From Bacillota bacterium (lineage in GTDB: Bacteria; Bacillota; Clostridia; Oscillospirales; Acutalibacteraceae): DNA of 39,950 nucleotides. Of this stretch, positions 25,157 through 33,586 are shown piece by piece. A model generated the notes under the pieces. That model had not been told where the DNA came from and did no database searches. It saw nothing but the letters and a program-made list of their open reading frames with translations. Every line of letters begins with the position of its first letter. Position 1 is the first letter of the stretch. The translations under genes and the position numbers were made by a program. The stretch is from the NCBI GenBank assembly GCA_023416955.1, contig JAEZGM010000018.1, positions 1 to 39,950 on the forward strand, written 5' to 3'.

Positions 25157-25261
25157 TATAGTCAATTAATTTGAAAACAGAATCAATCTTCAAGCGTAAA
25201 ATCCATAGATCAAAAATTTTGCGCTTGTTTCTTGGATGTTTTCTAAAGTGAACCGGCTATA
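25157..25261. mobile_element. MITE-like palindromic element, copy 2 (105 bp, inverted)
   Basis: The reverse complement of this segment matches the element at 16102-16206 over its whole 105 bp with scattered substitutions, including the AAAACATCCAAGAAACAAGC block. Ends are TATAGTCAATT and AACCGGCTATA. It lies between the repeat protein and the ABC-F gene. Confidence 0.75.
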
Positions 25262-25325
25262 CCAAACAAAGATCAGCATCATTTTGCATTGGATTTACCG
25301 CATCCTGCCGTACTGCCCCGATAAA

Positions 25326-26864
25326 CTAATCGTCATTCATGGTTGCCAAGCCGTTCTCCGTCAGGGTGTATACTTTGTTACACACCTCCGCGATGTACTT
25401 TCTGTCATGAGAAACGCTGATAACCGCGCCAGCGTAAGATTTCAGGACATCCCGGATTACCGGATTCGACAGCGGGGAGAAATTCCGTGTCGGTTCGTCC
25501 AAGACCAACACATTGCACCCGTCAAGAATCATCTTCAAGAACAGCAGCTTCGCCTTCTGACCGCCTGACATTTCAGAAATCGCATGCTCCATCTCGTCTG
25601 CCGTGTACTTCACACTGCCCAAATAGGTTCTGATTTTCGTAATTTCATCTTTCTCACCGGTCACCGACAAAAATTCCACCGGCGTAACGGAGAAATCAAG
25701 CAGTTCCTCATAGTTCTGGGGCATATAGGCCACCTTGATGTCCTCGCGCGCAAACAGACTTTCCGCAATTTTTCTGAGCAGCGTAGTCTTTCCTGCTCCG
25801 TTTTTGCCGATGATACAGATTTTTTCGGCTCCGGTTACACACAGGGAAATGTTTCTTGACAAAACCCGGTCGCCGACGCAAAGCCGGTCAAGCTGAAAGT
25901 CGAGAACCGTTTTCGCATTTGGAACCGTGGTATTTTCACCGAACTTAATCATAATCGCCTCTTCCGTATCGGGAAGCTGTGTGGAATTTTCATGCTCTTT
26001 TTCGAAGCGGCGTTCCATTGATTTTACGGCCTTCATTTTTTTCTTCAGCAGCTGACCGCCGTGCGGGTCACCGCGCGAAATCACATTTTGCTGATGCTCG
26101 ACCTTCGCCTGAATCTGCCGGAACTTTTCCTGCTGTTTTTCGTATTCGCTCTGCTCTTTTCTGGCGACCTGTTCCTGATGGGCAAATTTTGATACACGTT
26201 CTTCCATGTACTGCCGATACGGCATCCTTTCAATGCTGTGGCGCGGCAGCGTCTTACGCCGTATCTGCTCAATGTGGATCACCACATTGGCGGTACGTTC
26301 AATCAGAGTTTCGTCATGAGAGATGAACAGCACCGGCAGCCCACAGGAATTGATAAACCCCTCAAGCCATTCCAGTGTTTCAATATCCAGATCGTTGGAC
26401 GGTTCGTCAAGCAGGAGGATATCCGGTTGGAGCATCAGAATTCCCGCGAGCTGCAGCTTTACCTTTTCTCCCCCCGAGAGCGTTTCAACCTTTTGGTCGG
26501 AGTAAAACATTTCCGGGCCCCAGCCAAGCTGAAACGCGATTTCAGAAAGCTCCTTCGGTGTTAAGTCATAAAACGCCGGGTTGCCAGAACAAAACTCAAA
26601 AACACTTTGCTCTTTTTGCTCCTTTCGCAGTTCCTGTGCCAGATAGCCAAGCCGCGCATGGTTGCGCACAATTTCACCGGTGAACTCAATATAGTCATTC
26701 ACAAGGGTTTCATCATAGATCAATTTCAGCAGCGTCGACTTTCCGTTTCCCTCTTCCCCGATGATAACGGCTTTATCCCCCGAATTGAGTGTAAAAGTAA
26801 AATTCTGAATGAGCACTCTCAAATCTTTCGAATGCGTTATGGTCAAATTTCTAATTTGCAGCAT
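25326..26864 (-). CDS. ABC-F ribosome-protection ATPase (Lsa/Vga-like)
   Basis: 512 residues with two ATP-binding cassettes and no membrane domain. Cassette 1 has GEEGNGKST, LSGGEKVKLQLAG and LLLDEPSNDLD; cassette 2 has GKNGAGKTTLL, MSGGQKAKLLFLK and VLVLDEPTRNFSP. The TRNFSP after Walker B2 is typical of antibiotic-resistance ABC-Fs of the Lsa/Vga group. The charged helical linker (about 220-310) is the part that reaches the peptidyl-transferase centre. Start ATG 26864 is 8 nt after GGAGG; the frame stays open to 27032 but that is the leader. Family members displace lincosamides, streptogramin A or pleuromutilins from ribosomes. The leader ORF and terminator upstream support drug-induced attenuation. 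Spectrum is unknown. Confidence 0.88.
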   Translation of the reverse strand: MLQIRNLTITHSKDLRVLIQNFTFTLNSGDKAVIIGEEGNGKSTLLKLIYDETLVNDYIEFTGEIVRNHARLGYLAQELRKEQKEQSVFEFCSGNPAFYDLTPKELSEIAFQLGWGPEMFYSDQKVETLSGGEKVKLQLAGILMLQPDILLLDEPSNDLDIETLEWLEGFINSCGLPVLFISHDETLIERTANVVIHIEQIRRKTLPRHSIERMPYRQYMEERVSKFAHQEQVARKEQSEYEKQQEKFRQIQAKVEHQQNVISRGDPHGGQLLKKKMKAVKSMERRFEKEHENSTQLPDTEEAIMIKFGENTTVPNAKTVLDFQLDRLCVGDRVLSRNISLCVTGAEKICIIGKNGAGKTTLLRKIAESLFAREDIKVAYMPQNYEELLDFSVTPVEFLSVTGEKDEITKIRTYLGSVKYTADEMEHAISEMSGGQKAKLLFLKMILDGCNVLVLDEPTRNFSPLSNPVIRDVLKSYAGAVISVSHDRKYIAEVCNKVYTLTENGLATMNDD

Positions 26865-26884
26865 ATCCATTTCCTCCAAAAACA

Positions 26885-26921
26885 AAAAATCTGCTTTCAG
26901 ATAAACCGAAAGCAGATTTTT
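26885..26921 (-). terminator. Attenuator terminator ahead of the ABC-F gene
   Basis: A perfect 14-bp stem (26885-26898 with 26908-26921) with a 9-nt loop. On the minus strand it is followed by a T-rich run, just before the GGAGG of the ABC-F gene. It lies about 165 nt after the promoter, in the untranslated leader. Confidence 0.8.
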
Positions 26922-27044
26922 ACACAGAAAAGATATGCAGGGCACGTGCCCCGGCATCATCAGCGTATCATCTAGATTTCGGCAACAGAAGCAAGCCCGG
27001 CAAACGGACTTCTGAAAGATCTTCTGTTTCACACGAAAAATAGA

Positions 27045-27068
27045 TTATTTACGCATCTTTTCACCCAT
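27045..27068 (-). CDS. Candidate leader peptide of the ABC-F gene (MGEKMRK)
   Basis: A 7-codon ORF (ATG GGT GAA AAG ATG CGT AAA TAA) in the leader between promoter and attenuator. The second ATG has GGGTG 5 nt upstream and could alone give MRK. The K-M-R tripeptide fits the +x+ pattern at which macrolide-bound ribosomes stall in other leaders, but with so short a peptide this is only suggestive. Confidence 0.4.
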   Translation of the reverse strand: MGEKMRK

Positions 27069-27085
27069 TTCAATAATTTAGCTTT

Positions 27086-27114
27086 AATGTATCACAGCGC
27101 ATCGACTTTGTCAA
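27086..27114 (-). promoter_or_regulatory. Promoter of the ABC-F gene
   Basis: On the minus strand: -35 TTGACA (27114-27109), 17-bp spacer, -10 TACATT (27091-27086). Leader of about 210 nt to the ABC-F start. Confidence 0.7.
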
Positions 27115-27142
27115 GCGCTTTAAACTCCCCATACAAATTCAC

Positions 27143-27190
27143 AAAATAAGGTGCTGCAAAATAAACTTACATTTTGCAGCACCTTATTTT
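27143..27190. terminator. Terminator of the dehydrogenase gene
   Basis: A perfect 20-bp stem (27143-27162 with 27171-27190) with an 8-nt loop, ending in TTTT on either strand. It lies 9 bp past the dehydrogenase stop. Confidence 0.92.
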
Positions 27191-27198
27191 TGCATCCC

Positions 27199-28272
27199 TT
27201 ACAGCAGGGACTTGTCCGGAGTGACAATAATCTTGACGTGTGCCTTCTTGTCGGGGCCGGTCAGTGTACCAAACCCTTCCTTGGCGATATCATCAATGTA
27301 AATCTTCTTTGTGATATATCCGTCAGCCTTGATTCTGCCGTCTCCCATCATTGCAATGGTAGCCGGGAAATCATCACAGTAACAGATGCTGCCGACGATC
27401 TTCTTTTCGGTCATTACAATGGAGTTCGGGTTGTATTTAATGTCGCCTTCCCAGATGCTGGTAACAACCAAAGTACCGGCAAAAGCGATTGCATCCAATG
27501 CCAGCTGATAGCACTGCTCAGAACCAGTGGTCTCAAACGCAACGTCCGCGCCGACACCGTTGGTCAATTTTCTGATTTCCGCGACAACATCATCGACGTT
27601 CGGGTCAAGCACAACGTCGGCACCGGAATTCACCGCATACTGCTGACGAATTGACTTTCTCTGAATCACGATAATCTTTCTTGCACCCGCGGCCTTCAGG
27701 CACTCAATGGTAGCCAGTCCAATCGGGCCTGCACCGGTCACAACAGCGGTTTGTCCCACTTCAAAGCCGCCAACACGGAGTGAATGAAGTGCTACCGACA
27801 TGGGTTCAATCAGCGCTGCCTTTTCGTAGCTGAGCGAATTCGGAATTTTATGCACAAATTTTGACGTAAATGTGGTATACTCCGCAAATCCGCCGCCGCC
27901 GCCTGCCAGGCCATGGAAGCCAAGGCTGGAGCAAAGATTGTACTTACCGCTGCGGCACGCCGGGCATTCGCCGCATACGTCGACCGGCTCTACAACCACT
28001 CTGTCACCCACTTTTACATTGGTGACATTCTTTCCGATTTCAACAACTTCGCCGGAAAATTCATGACCCAAAATAACAGGAGCCACATCTCCGGTAAGCG
28101 GATGAGGCTTGCCGACCGGAATAAAAATCGGACCAGCTAAGTATTCATGCAGATCGCTTCCGCAGATTCCGCACCATTTTACTTTAATTTTAACGGAGTC
28201 ATCCGTTACATGAGGCTCTGTTACATCCTCTACTCTGACATCCTTCTGATTGTACCATAAAGCAGCCTTCAA
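27199..28272 (-). CDS. Zinc-dependent alcohol dehydrogenase, (R,R)-butanediol dehydrogenase type
   Basis: 357 residues of the medium-chain dehydrogenase family. The catalytic zinc site is CGICGSDLHEY with the following GHEFSGEV; the structural zinc loop has CGECPACRSGKYNLC; the NAD-binding motif is VVTGAGPIGLATIECL. The insert GPIFIPVGKPHPLTGDVAP before GHE is characteristic of 2,3-butanediol dehydrogenases, which interconvert acetoin and butanediol in the cytoplasm. The start is TTG 28272, 8 nt after AAGGGG, giving MKAALWYNQKDVRVE; GTG 28281 is in frame but too near the ribosome site. It is a single-gene unit with its own promoter and terminator. Confidence 0.88.
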   Translation of the reverse strand: MKAALWYNQKDVRVEDVTEPHVTDDSVKIKVKWCGICGSDLHEYLAGPIFIPVGKPHPLTGDVAPVILGHEFSGEVVEIGKNVTNVKVGDRVVVEPVDVCGECPACRSGKYNLCSSLGFHGLAGGGGGFAEYTTFTSKFVHKIPNSLSYEKAALIEPMSVALHSLRVGGFEVGQTAVVTGAGPIGLATIECLKAAGARKIIVIQRKSIRQQYAVNSGADVVLDPNVDDVVAEIRKLTNGVGADVAFETTGSEQCYQLALDAIAFAGTLVVTSIWEGDIKYNPNSIVMTEKKIVGSICYCDDFPATIAMMGDGRIKADGYITKKIYIDDIAKEGFGTLTGPDKKAHVKIIVTPDKSLL

Positions 28273-28316
28273 AAAGAACACCCCTTGTTTAGATTGTTAA
28301 TTTTGTAACCTAGATT

Positions 28317-28345
28317 AGTCTAACACACAAGCAGGTACCTGTCAA
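28317..28345 (-). promoter_or_regulatory. Promoter of the butanediol dehydrogenase gene
   Basis: On the minus strand: -35 TTGACA (28345-28340), 17-bp spacer, -10 TAGACT (28322-28317). A TAGA-N4-TCTA inverted repeat overlaps the -10 and could be an operator. Confidence 0.65.
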
Positions 28346-28475
28346 ACAAATATCAATCCCATTTTTCATTATATTTTTGTGGATTTTGCGGCTTTATTTT
28401 CCAATAGGATAAAACAATTTTTTTGCGCTTCAATACTTTGCTTTATTAGAAAAAAGGTCAAACATTCTGTCCGTT

Positions 28476-30788
28476 TTACGCAGGGCAGTTACTCAGGAAT
28501 ATATTGACCACAACCGGGTCAAACTGGGTTCCCGCTCGATTCCTGATTTCATCCAGCGCGCTTTCCCGCGTGAAGGCTTTTCGGTATGGGCGATCGCTAA
28601 TCATTGCAAAATAGCTGTCGACAACGGAAATAATACGGGATTGCAATGGGATTTCCTGCTGCTTCAGGCCTTTCGGGTACCCTTCGCCGTCCCAACGTTC
28701 ATGGTGCGCCAGAACATATTCCGCTGCCTGTGACATATCGCTCAGCGACTTTAAAATATGATACCCTGCTTCTGAATGGCGCCTGATTTTTGTCCAGTCT
28801 TCTTCCGTCAGCGTCGTCTGCTTATTCAGCAATTCACGATTGATGGTCACTTTACCAATATCGTGCAGAAGCGCCGCCGTTGTCAGGTCATTCAGATCAT
28901 GCGCCCCAAGCCCCATGATTTTTCCAATATTGCCGCATGTTTCTCCGATTGCGGCGTAATTTTCATTTTCTTCTTCCATCGTCAGGAATAATTGCTTCTT
29001 AATACTGTCAACAATCTGGATTTTGGTCAGTTTGCTTTCCACCAGTTTTTCCCTGTACATATTATTTTCGGCCCGGCTCAAAACATCTTCCATATCGGGC
29101 ACGAAAGGTGTTTTTTCCGCGCAGCCAAGCGAGATAGAAAGATGAATGCTTTCATCCTTCTCCGCTTCCACAGCCTTTTGTATTCTTTCTACCAACAGCT
29201 GCGTCTGCGCCAGGTTCGTACGTCTGAGCAGAATTACAAATTCATCCCCGCCGATTCGGAAAATCAGATCCTCCGTCCGGCATAAGTCCTTCATGACCTT
29301 TGCCGCTTTCTGAATCAGTCTGTCGCCAGCCAGATGGCCGTAGGCGTCGTTCGTCAGCTTCAGCCCGTTCACGTCGGCCATGATCAGGCTGACAGGACGG
29401 TTTTTCGGCGAATCGATCAGCGCCATCTGTTCTTCAAAGTATGTACGGTTATAAAGTCCCGTCAGCTGGTCGTGATACCCAAGGTATTGAATTTCCTCTT
29501 CTTTTCTCCGCTTCTCGCTTACATCACGGAATACCACCACTGCTCCGGAAACCTCTCCGTTTTTTACCGAAATTGGTGCCGCGCTGCTCTCAATCGGAAC
29601 TCGCCGGCCGGACTTCGTAATCAGTGCTATATTATTTTCGGGGATTGCTGTGATATTATTTTGAAAAATATGATGGATCACACCGATTTTCGCATCATCA
29701 TTTCCCCGATCCTGAACGATTCGAAACACATCATCAATAGAACTGCCGATTACCTCTTGCTGCTGCCATTCAGTCAGCTGTTCGGCGGCACGGTTCATCA
29801 GTGTAATTTGCCCTTCTTCATCGACCGTAATTACACCTTCCCCCACCGATATCAGCGTCATGCGCAAAAGTTCTTTTTCCCGTGAAAGCGCATCGGCCTG
29901 TTCTGTCAGATCTCTCACCAGAGTCTGAATAGAATTGCGCATCCCTTCGAGTGAAACCGAAAGCTCTCCCACTTCATCTCTTCTGGATTTAAATTCCTCC
30001 CCAATCTCCACATTCATCACACCATTGGAAATTTGAATGGCAAGATCAACCGATTCCCGAATCGGATCCGAAATGTTCTTTGAAATCAATGCGGCAGCGA
30101 AAAAAGTCAAACACGAAAAGCCGAAGAAAAGCGCCAGATAGAGCAGCATCTTTTCTTTCAAGGCGTCGTTCTGCTGCCGGCTCATATCGGCAATTTCCCG
30201 ATCAATATCGTCCACGTAATTACCGGTTCCCACCACCCAGCCGAACGGTTTGAACAGCTCACAGTACCCGCGTTTACGCACGGCCTGTGTCGTCCCCTGC
30301 CGCGGGTACCAATAGTCCAGGCATACCTTGTTTCCGCTGACAGCGTTTTGAATAAAGGCCTTCATGATGAAGGTCCCTTTTGCATCTTTATATCGGTACC
30401 GGTTCGTTCCTTCCGTTGAAGTACCCAGCAGCACCACGTTTACGCCTTCGGTTGTGTCAACCCAGAAGTACCCGTCCTTCCCGTACCGCAGACTTCGGAC
30501 AAGGTCGGCTCCAAGCTTTTTTGACTGGTCGAAAGTAAATTCCCCGGAAAGGTGCTTTTGGTAAACCCCGTTAAGAAGTGTGATTGCATTCTGAACCTGA
30601 GATTTAACTTGACTGTCATAGGCACTGCGGGTATTGGACTCCAGAAGTTGAAGCGACTTCTTATTTTCGGCAACATCATGATACAGTACCGCCGTTCCAA
30701 AAAAAGCAAGGAAAAAAAGCGTGGCAACCGACAGCGTCAGCAGCTTCGTCCTTATTTTAAGGTTATTGAATGCGTTTAGATTTTTCAT
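28476..30788 (-). CDS. Membrane sensor with Cache, HAMP, PAS, GGDEF and HD-GYP domains
   Basis: 770 residues in the order: membrane helix (about 15-37), extracellular single-Cache domain with YGKDGYFWVDTTEG, membrane helix (about 213-238), HAMP, PAS (LISVGEGVITVDEEGQITLM), GGDEF and HD-GYP. The cyclase motif GGDEF is intact and an RxxD inhibitory site (RTED) lies five residues before it. The phosphodiesterase motifs LLHDIGKV and HHERWDGEGYP are also intact. It therefore has both c-di-GMP synthesis and breakdown modules, with small extracellular ligands probably choosing between them. ATG start behind a GGGGTGG stretch. It is monocistronic; neighbours do not reveal the target. Confidence 0.92.
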   Translation of the reverse strand: MKNLNAFNNLKIRTKLLTLSVATLFFLAFFGTAVLYHDVAENKKSLQLLESNTRSAYDSQVKSQVQNAITLLNGVYQKHLSGEFTFDQSKKLGADLVRSLRYGKDGYFWVDTTEGVNVVLLGTSTEGTNRYRYKDAKGTFIMKAFIQNAVSGNKVCLDYWYPRQGTTQAVRKRGYCELFKPFGWVVGTGNYVDDIDREIADMSRQQNDALKEKMLLYLALFFGFSCLTFFAAALISKNISDPIRESVDLAIQISNGVMNVEIGEEFKSRRDEVGELSVSLEGMRNSIQTLVRDLTEQADALSREKELLRMTLISVGEGVITVDEEGQITLMNRAAEQLTEWQQQEVIGSSIDDVFRIVQDRGNDDAKIGVIHHIFQNNITAIPENNIALITKSGRRVPIESSAAPISVKNGEVSGAVVVFRDVSEKRRKEEEIQYLGYHDQLTGLYNRTYFEEQMALIDSPKNRPVSLIMADVNGLKLTNDAYGHLAGDRLIQKAAKVMKDLCRTEDLIFRIGGDEFVILLRRTNLAQTQLLVERIQKAVEAEKDESIHLSISLGCAEKTPFVPDMEDVLSRAENNMYREKLVESKLTKIQIVDSIKKQLFLTMEEENENYAAIGETCGNIGKIMGLGAHDLNDLTTAALLHDIGKVTINRELLNKQTTLTEEDWTKIRRHSEAGYHILKSLSDMSQAAEYVLAHHERWDGEGYPKGLKQQEIPLQSRIISVVDSYFAMISDRPYRKAFTRESALDEIRNRAGTQFDPVVVNIFLSNCPA

Positions 30789-31042
30789 ACTACCACCCCA
30801 CCGGAACAGCTAAACGTCGGTTCGCTAAAAGATTTGATGTAATTATACCAAATGCATGTTAATTTTTCCATATATGTATGGAGTTCCGGTAAATCCTTTG
30901 TTTTCCGCTTGGCTCCTCCCCATACACGAAAAGGTGATGCCCTCAACGCACGAAGCCGTGATAAGTGTCCTATAAAAACAATATAAAAATCTTAGTGAAT
31001 CCATTCAAACTTTATACAAAAAATCCATTCTTATCAAATGTA

Positions 31043-31071
31043 TTGACATCAAATACAGAAAGGCATATGAT
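31043..31071 (+). promoter_or_regulatory. Promoter of the amidohydrolase-metNIQ operon
   Basis: -35 TTGACA (31043-31048), 17-bp spacer, -10 TATGAT (31066-31071). The 254 bp before it, back to 30789, show no gene. Confidence 0.8.
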
Positions 31072-31130
31072 ATTAAAAACAAAACATATATAATTAGTAT
31101 ATTTATAGATTTACAGAAAGGGAAAACGTT

Positions 31131-31247
31131 ATGTTGGCGAATGTAAAAATAATTCCGGGCTTTCTGTGTTGTTGCTCCAATATGCAAATCCGACTGCCGC
31201 GTTTCTTAGCTTCTGTTTCTCAATGCGTACCCGCGCTTTGCAGATGA
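31131..31247 (+). CDS. Cysteine-rich leader peptide of the metNIQ operon (38 aa)
   Basis: ATG 31131 lies 8 nt after AGAAAGGG, about 53 nt downstream of the predicted transcript start. The 38-residue peptide begins MLANVKIIPGFLCCCSNMQ and ends CVPALCR, with five Cys including three consecutive codons (13-15). Its TGA (31245-31247) lies in the left arm of the terminator hairpin that follows. This is the layout of amino-acid attenuators, with cysteine as the sensed amino acid. No homologue is known to me, so coding is inferred from ribosome site, position and composition. Confidence 0.6.
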   Translation: MLANVKIIPGFLCCCSNMQIRLPRFLASVSQCVPALCR

Positions 31248-31318
31248 AATGAAAGACCGACAGTATTTCGACTGCCGGTCTTTCGTGATTTCGGCCTTTC
31301 ATTTCATATTTTTATTTT
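31244..31318 (+). terminator. Attenuator: nested competing hairpins before the amidohydrolase
   Basis: The outer stem ATGAAATGAAAG (31244-31255) pairs perfectly with 31296-31307 and is followed by ATTTTTATTTT, a terminator. The inner stem GAAAGACCG-x-CAGT (31251-31264) pairs with 31271-31284. Both use GAAAG at 31251-31255, so their full forms exclude each other. The leader peptide stop codon lies within the outer left arm. Confidence 0.75.
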
Positions 31319-31379
31319 GCACAATAAATCAAAAGACGCTGCGACACAGCCAGCCAGTATATAAGGAGATGCTTGCAAC

Positions 31380-32564
31380 ATGATTACAGACGGACACACC
31401 CTGAGCGAAAAAGAACTCCTGAGCACTTTTGAATGGTTTCATAAACATCCCGAACTGTCTTTTGAAGAAATTGAAACCACAAAAAGGATTCGTGAAATTC
31501 TGACTCAGGCCAATATTGAAATTCTGGATTTGCCGCTTGAAACAGGATTGGTCGCACAGATTACCGGCGGCCAGCCGGGCCCGGTGATCGCGCTGCGCTG
31601 CGACATCGATGCTTTGCCGATTCAGGAAGAATCCGGCCTGCCCTACGAATCGGCTAATGCGGGGAAAATGCACGCCTGCGGCCATGATTTCCACACCACG
31701 GCAATTCTGGGCACCACTCTGCTGCTGAAGCAGCGGGAAAGCGAGCTGAAAGGAACGGTGCGGATTCTGTTCCAGCCCGGTGAGGAATCTTCGCTCGGCG
31801 CGCTGAAAATCACGGAAACCACCGCACTGAACGATGTTCAGGCGATTTTCGGAATCCACACCGCAGCCAATATTCCCGTCGGAACCGTAGCGATTTCTGA
31901 AGGCAGCGTAACCGCAGCGGTGGATACTTTCCGTATCCATATCACGGGCAAAGGCGTTCATGCCGCTTATCCCCAAAAGGGCATTGACCCGATTGTGATT
32001 GCCGCACAGCTGATCTCCGCGGCGCAGACGATTGTAAGCCGGAACCTCGATCCCTTCCACGCGGGGCTGGTCAGCATTACGCATGTTTCAAGCGGAAATA
32101 CCTGGAACGTGATTCCGACGGAAGCGTTCATGGAAGGAACCGTGCGCACGATGGATAAAGACGACCGCAGATTGATTCCGAAGCGGCTGGAGGAGCTTGC
32201 CGTCAACATTGCGGCAGCGTACAACGCCAAGGCGGAATTCAACTGGATTCCGGGCCCGCCGGCAACGGACAACGACGGGGAATGGGCGAAATTCTCCGCG
32301 CAGGTCGCCGAAGAGGCAGGATTACAGGTGATTGCTTCCACACCGGGGCTTGGCGGCGAGGATTTCGCGTTTTATCAGGAGAGCCTGCGCGGCGTATATA
32401 TTCAAATCGGAACCGGCGAATCGGAGCAGAACCATCATCCGAAATTTAAAGTCGACCCCAAAGCGCTGCGTCCCACTGTGGAATATATGGCTGTGCTGGC
32501 GGAAAAAGCACTCGCGCAGTTAGGCGGCGCTCAGCCTTTTGAAGGGAATGGTTCAGCGGTATGA
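31380..32564 (+). CDS. M20 family amidohydrolase
   Basis: 394 residues of the M20D amidohydrolase/aminoacylase family (N-acyl amino acid hydrolases). Metal-site motifs are IALRCDIDALPI, KMHACGHDFHT, FQPGEE and, near the C-terminus, GGEDFAFYQ. The central lid domain carries HITGKGVHAAYPQKGIDP with the catalytic-site His. Cytoplasmic. Start ATG 31380, about 9 nt after AAGGAG. Its last codons overlap metN by 4 bp, so the enzyme and the importer are translationally coupled. With the cysteine-rich leader, deacylation of an imported N-acyl sulfur amino acid is a plausible role, as with YxeP-like enzymes. The substrate is inference. Confidence 0.9.
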   Translation: MITDGHTLSEKELLSTFEWFHKHPELSFEEIETTKRIREILTQANIEILDLPLETGLVAQITGGQPGPVIALRCDIDALPIQEESGLPYESANAGKMHACGHDFHTTAILGTTLLLKQRESELKGTVRILFQPGEESSLGALKITETTALNDVQAIFGIHTAANIPVGTVAISEGSVTAAVDTFRIHITGKGVHAAYPQKGIDPIVIAAQLISAAQTIVSRNLDPFHAGLVSITHVSSGNTWNVIPTEAFMEGTVRTMDKDDRRLIPKRLEELAVNIAAAYNAKAEFNWIPGPPATDNDGEWAKFSAQVAEEAGLQVIASTPGLGGEDFAFYQESLRGVYIQIGTGESEQNHHPKFKVDPKALRPTVEYMAVLAEKALAQLGGAQPFEGNGSAV

Positions 32565-33586
32565 TTCGTATCGAAAATATCAGCAAAACGTATCACGGCA
32601 AATCCAAAGAAGTGGAAGCACTGAAGAATGTGTCGCTGGAAATTCAGGACGGCGAAATATTCGGGGTCATCGGTTTCAGCGGCGCGGGAAAATCGACGCT
32701 GATTCGCTGCATCAACCTTTTGGAGCGCCCGGACTCCGGGAAGGTTATTGTGAATGACAGCGATCTTCTGGCTCTTTCGAAAAGCGAGCTGCGAAAAGAA
32801 CGCAAGTCCATGGGAATGATATTTCAGCAGTTTAATCTTCTGAATTCCAAAACGGTTTATCAGAATCTGGCGATTCCGATGATTCTGGAAAAGAAGCCGA
32901 AGGATGAAATTAAAAAGCGTGTTCGGGAGCTTCTGGAGTTTGTCGAGCTGGAAGATAAAATGGATACATACGCCGACCAGTTATCGGGCGGGCAGAAGCA
33001 GCGAGTAGGCATCGCGCGGGCGCTTGCGACGAATCCCTCGATTCTTCTGTGCGACGAAGCGACAAGCGCGCTTGACCCGAAAACGACGGAATCCATTTTA
33101 CAGCTTTTGAAGAAAGTAAACCGTGAGCTTGGCGTAACCATTCTGCTGATTACTCATGAAATGAACGTCATTAAAAAAATCTGTGACCGCGTCGCTGTCA
33201 TGGAAAACGGCGCGGTCGTCGAGCTTGGCAATGTTCTTGACGTGTTTGGAAATCCGCAGCGCGAGGTTACCAAGGGCTTTGTTTCAACCGTCATAGACGA
33301 TACCATCCCCGCAAGCATACTGGAATCGCTGAAAAAAGACCAGAGCAGCCACAAGGTGCTGCGGCTGAAATTCAAAGGGGAACAGGCACAGGACGCGCTG
33401 CTTTCCCGTGTAAGCAAAAATTACGACGTACTAACGTCCATTTTGTTTGCGACCGTCAACGAGTTGCAGGGGATTGTACTGAGCATTTTGGTTGTTAAGC
33501 TGGAAGGCACGGACGATGAAATCAAAAAAGCACAGGCTTTTATTGAAGAATCCGGCGTTGAAGTTCAGGAGGTGAGTTTGCAGTGA
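32561..33586 (+). CDS. metN: Methionine-type ABC importer ATPase
   Basis: 341 residues. Walker A GFSGAGKST, Q-loop FQQFN, signature LSGGQKQRVGIARAL, Walker B ILLCDEATSALDP and the switch His in LLITHEMNV, followed by a C-terminal NIL (ACT-like) domain (about 260-341) that binds the amino acid and inhibits transport when the cell has enough. It powers the permease encoded next. It overlaps the amidohydrolase stop (ATGA) and the permease start (GTGA). Substrates of such systems are methionine, other sulfur compounds and some dipeptides. Confidence 0.93.
   Translation: MIRIENISKTYHGKSKEVEALKNVSLEIQDGEIFGVIGFSGAGKSTLIRCINLLERPDSGKVIVNDSDLLALSKSELRKERKSMGMIFQQFNLLNSKTVYQNLAIPMILEKKPKDEIKKRVRELLEFVELEDKMDTYADQLSGGQKQRVGIARALATNPSILLCDEATSALDPKTTESILQLLKKVNRELGVTILLITHEMNVIKKICDRVAVMENGAVVELGNVLDVFGNPQREVTKGFVSTVIDDTIPASILESLKKDQSSHKVLRLKFKGEQAQDALLSRVSKNYDVLTSILFATVNELQGIVLSILVVKLEGTDDEIKKAQAFIEESGVEVQEVSLQ

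Noticed and set aside
26865..27032. Longer N-terminus of the ABC-F protein
   Set aside because: The frame runs through the attenuator hairpin, while a good ribosome site lies right before ATG 26864.
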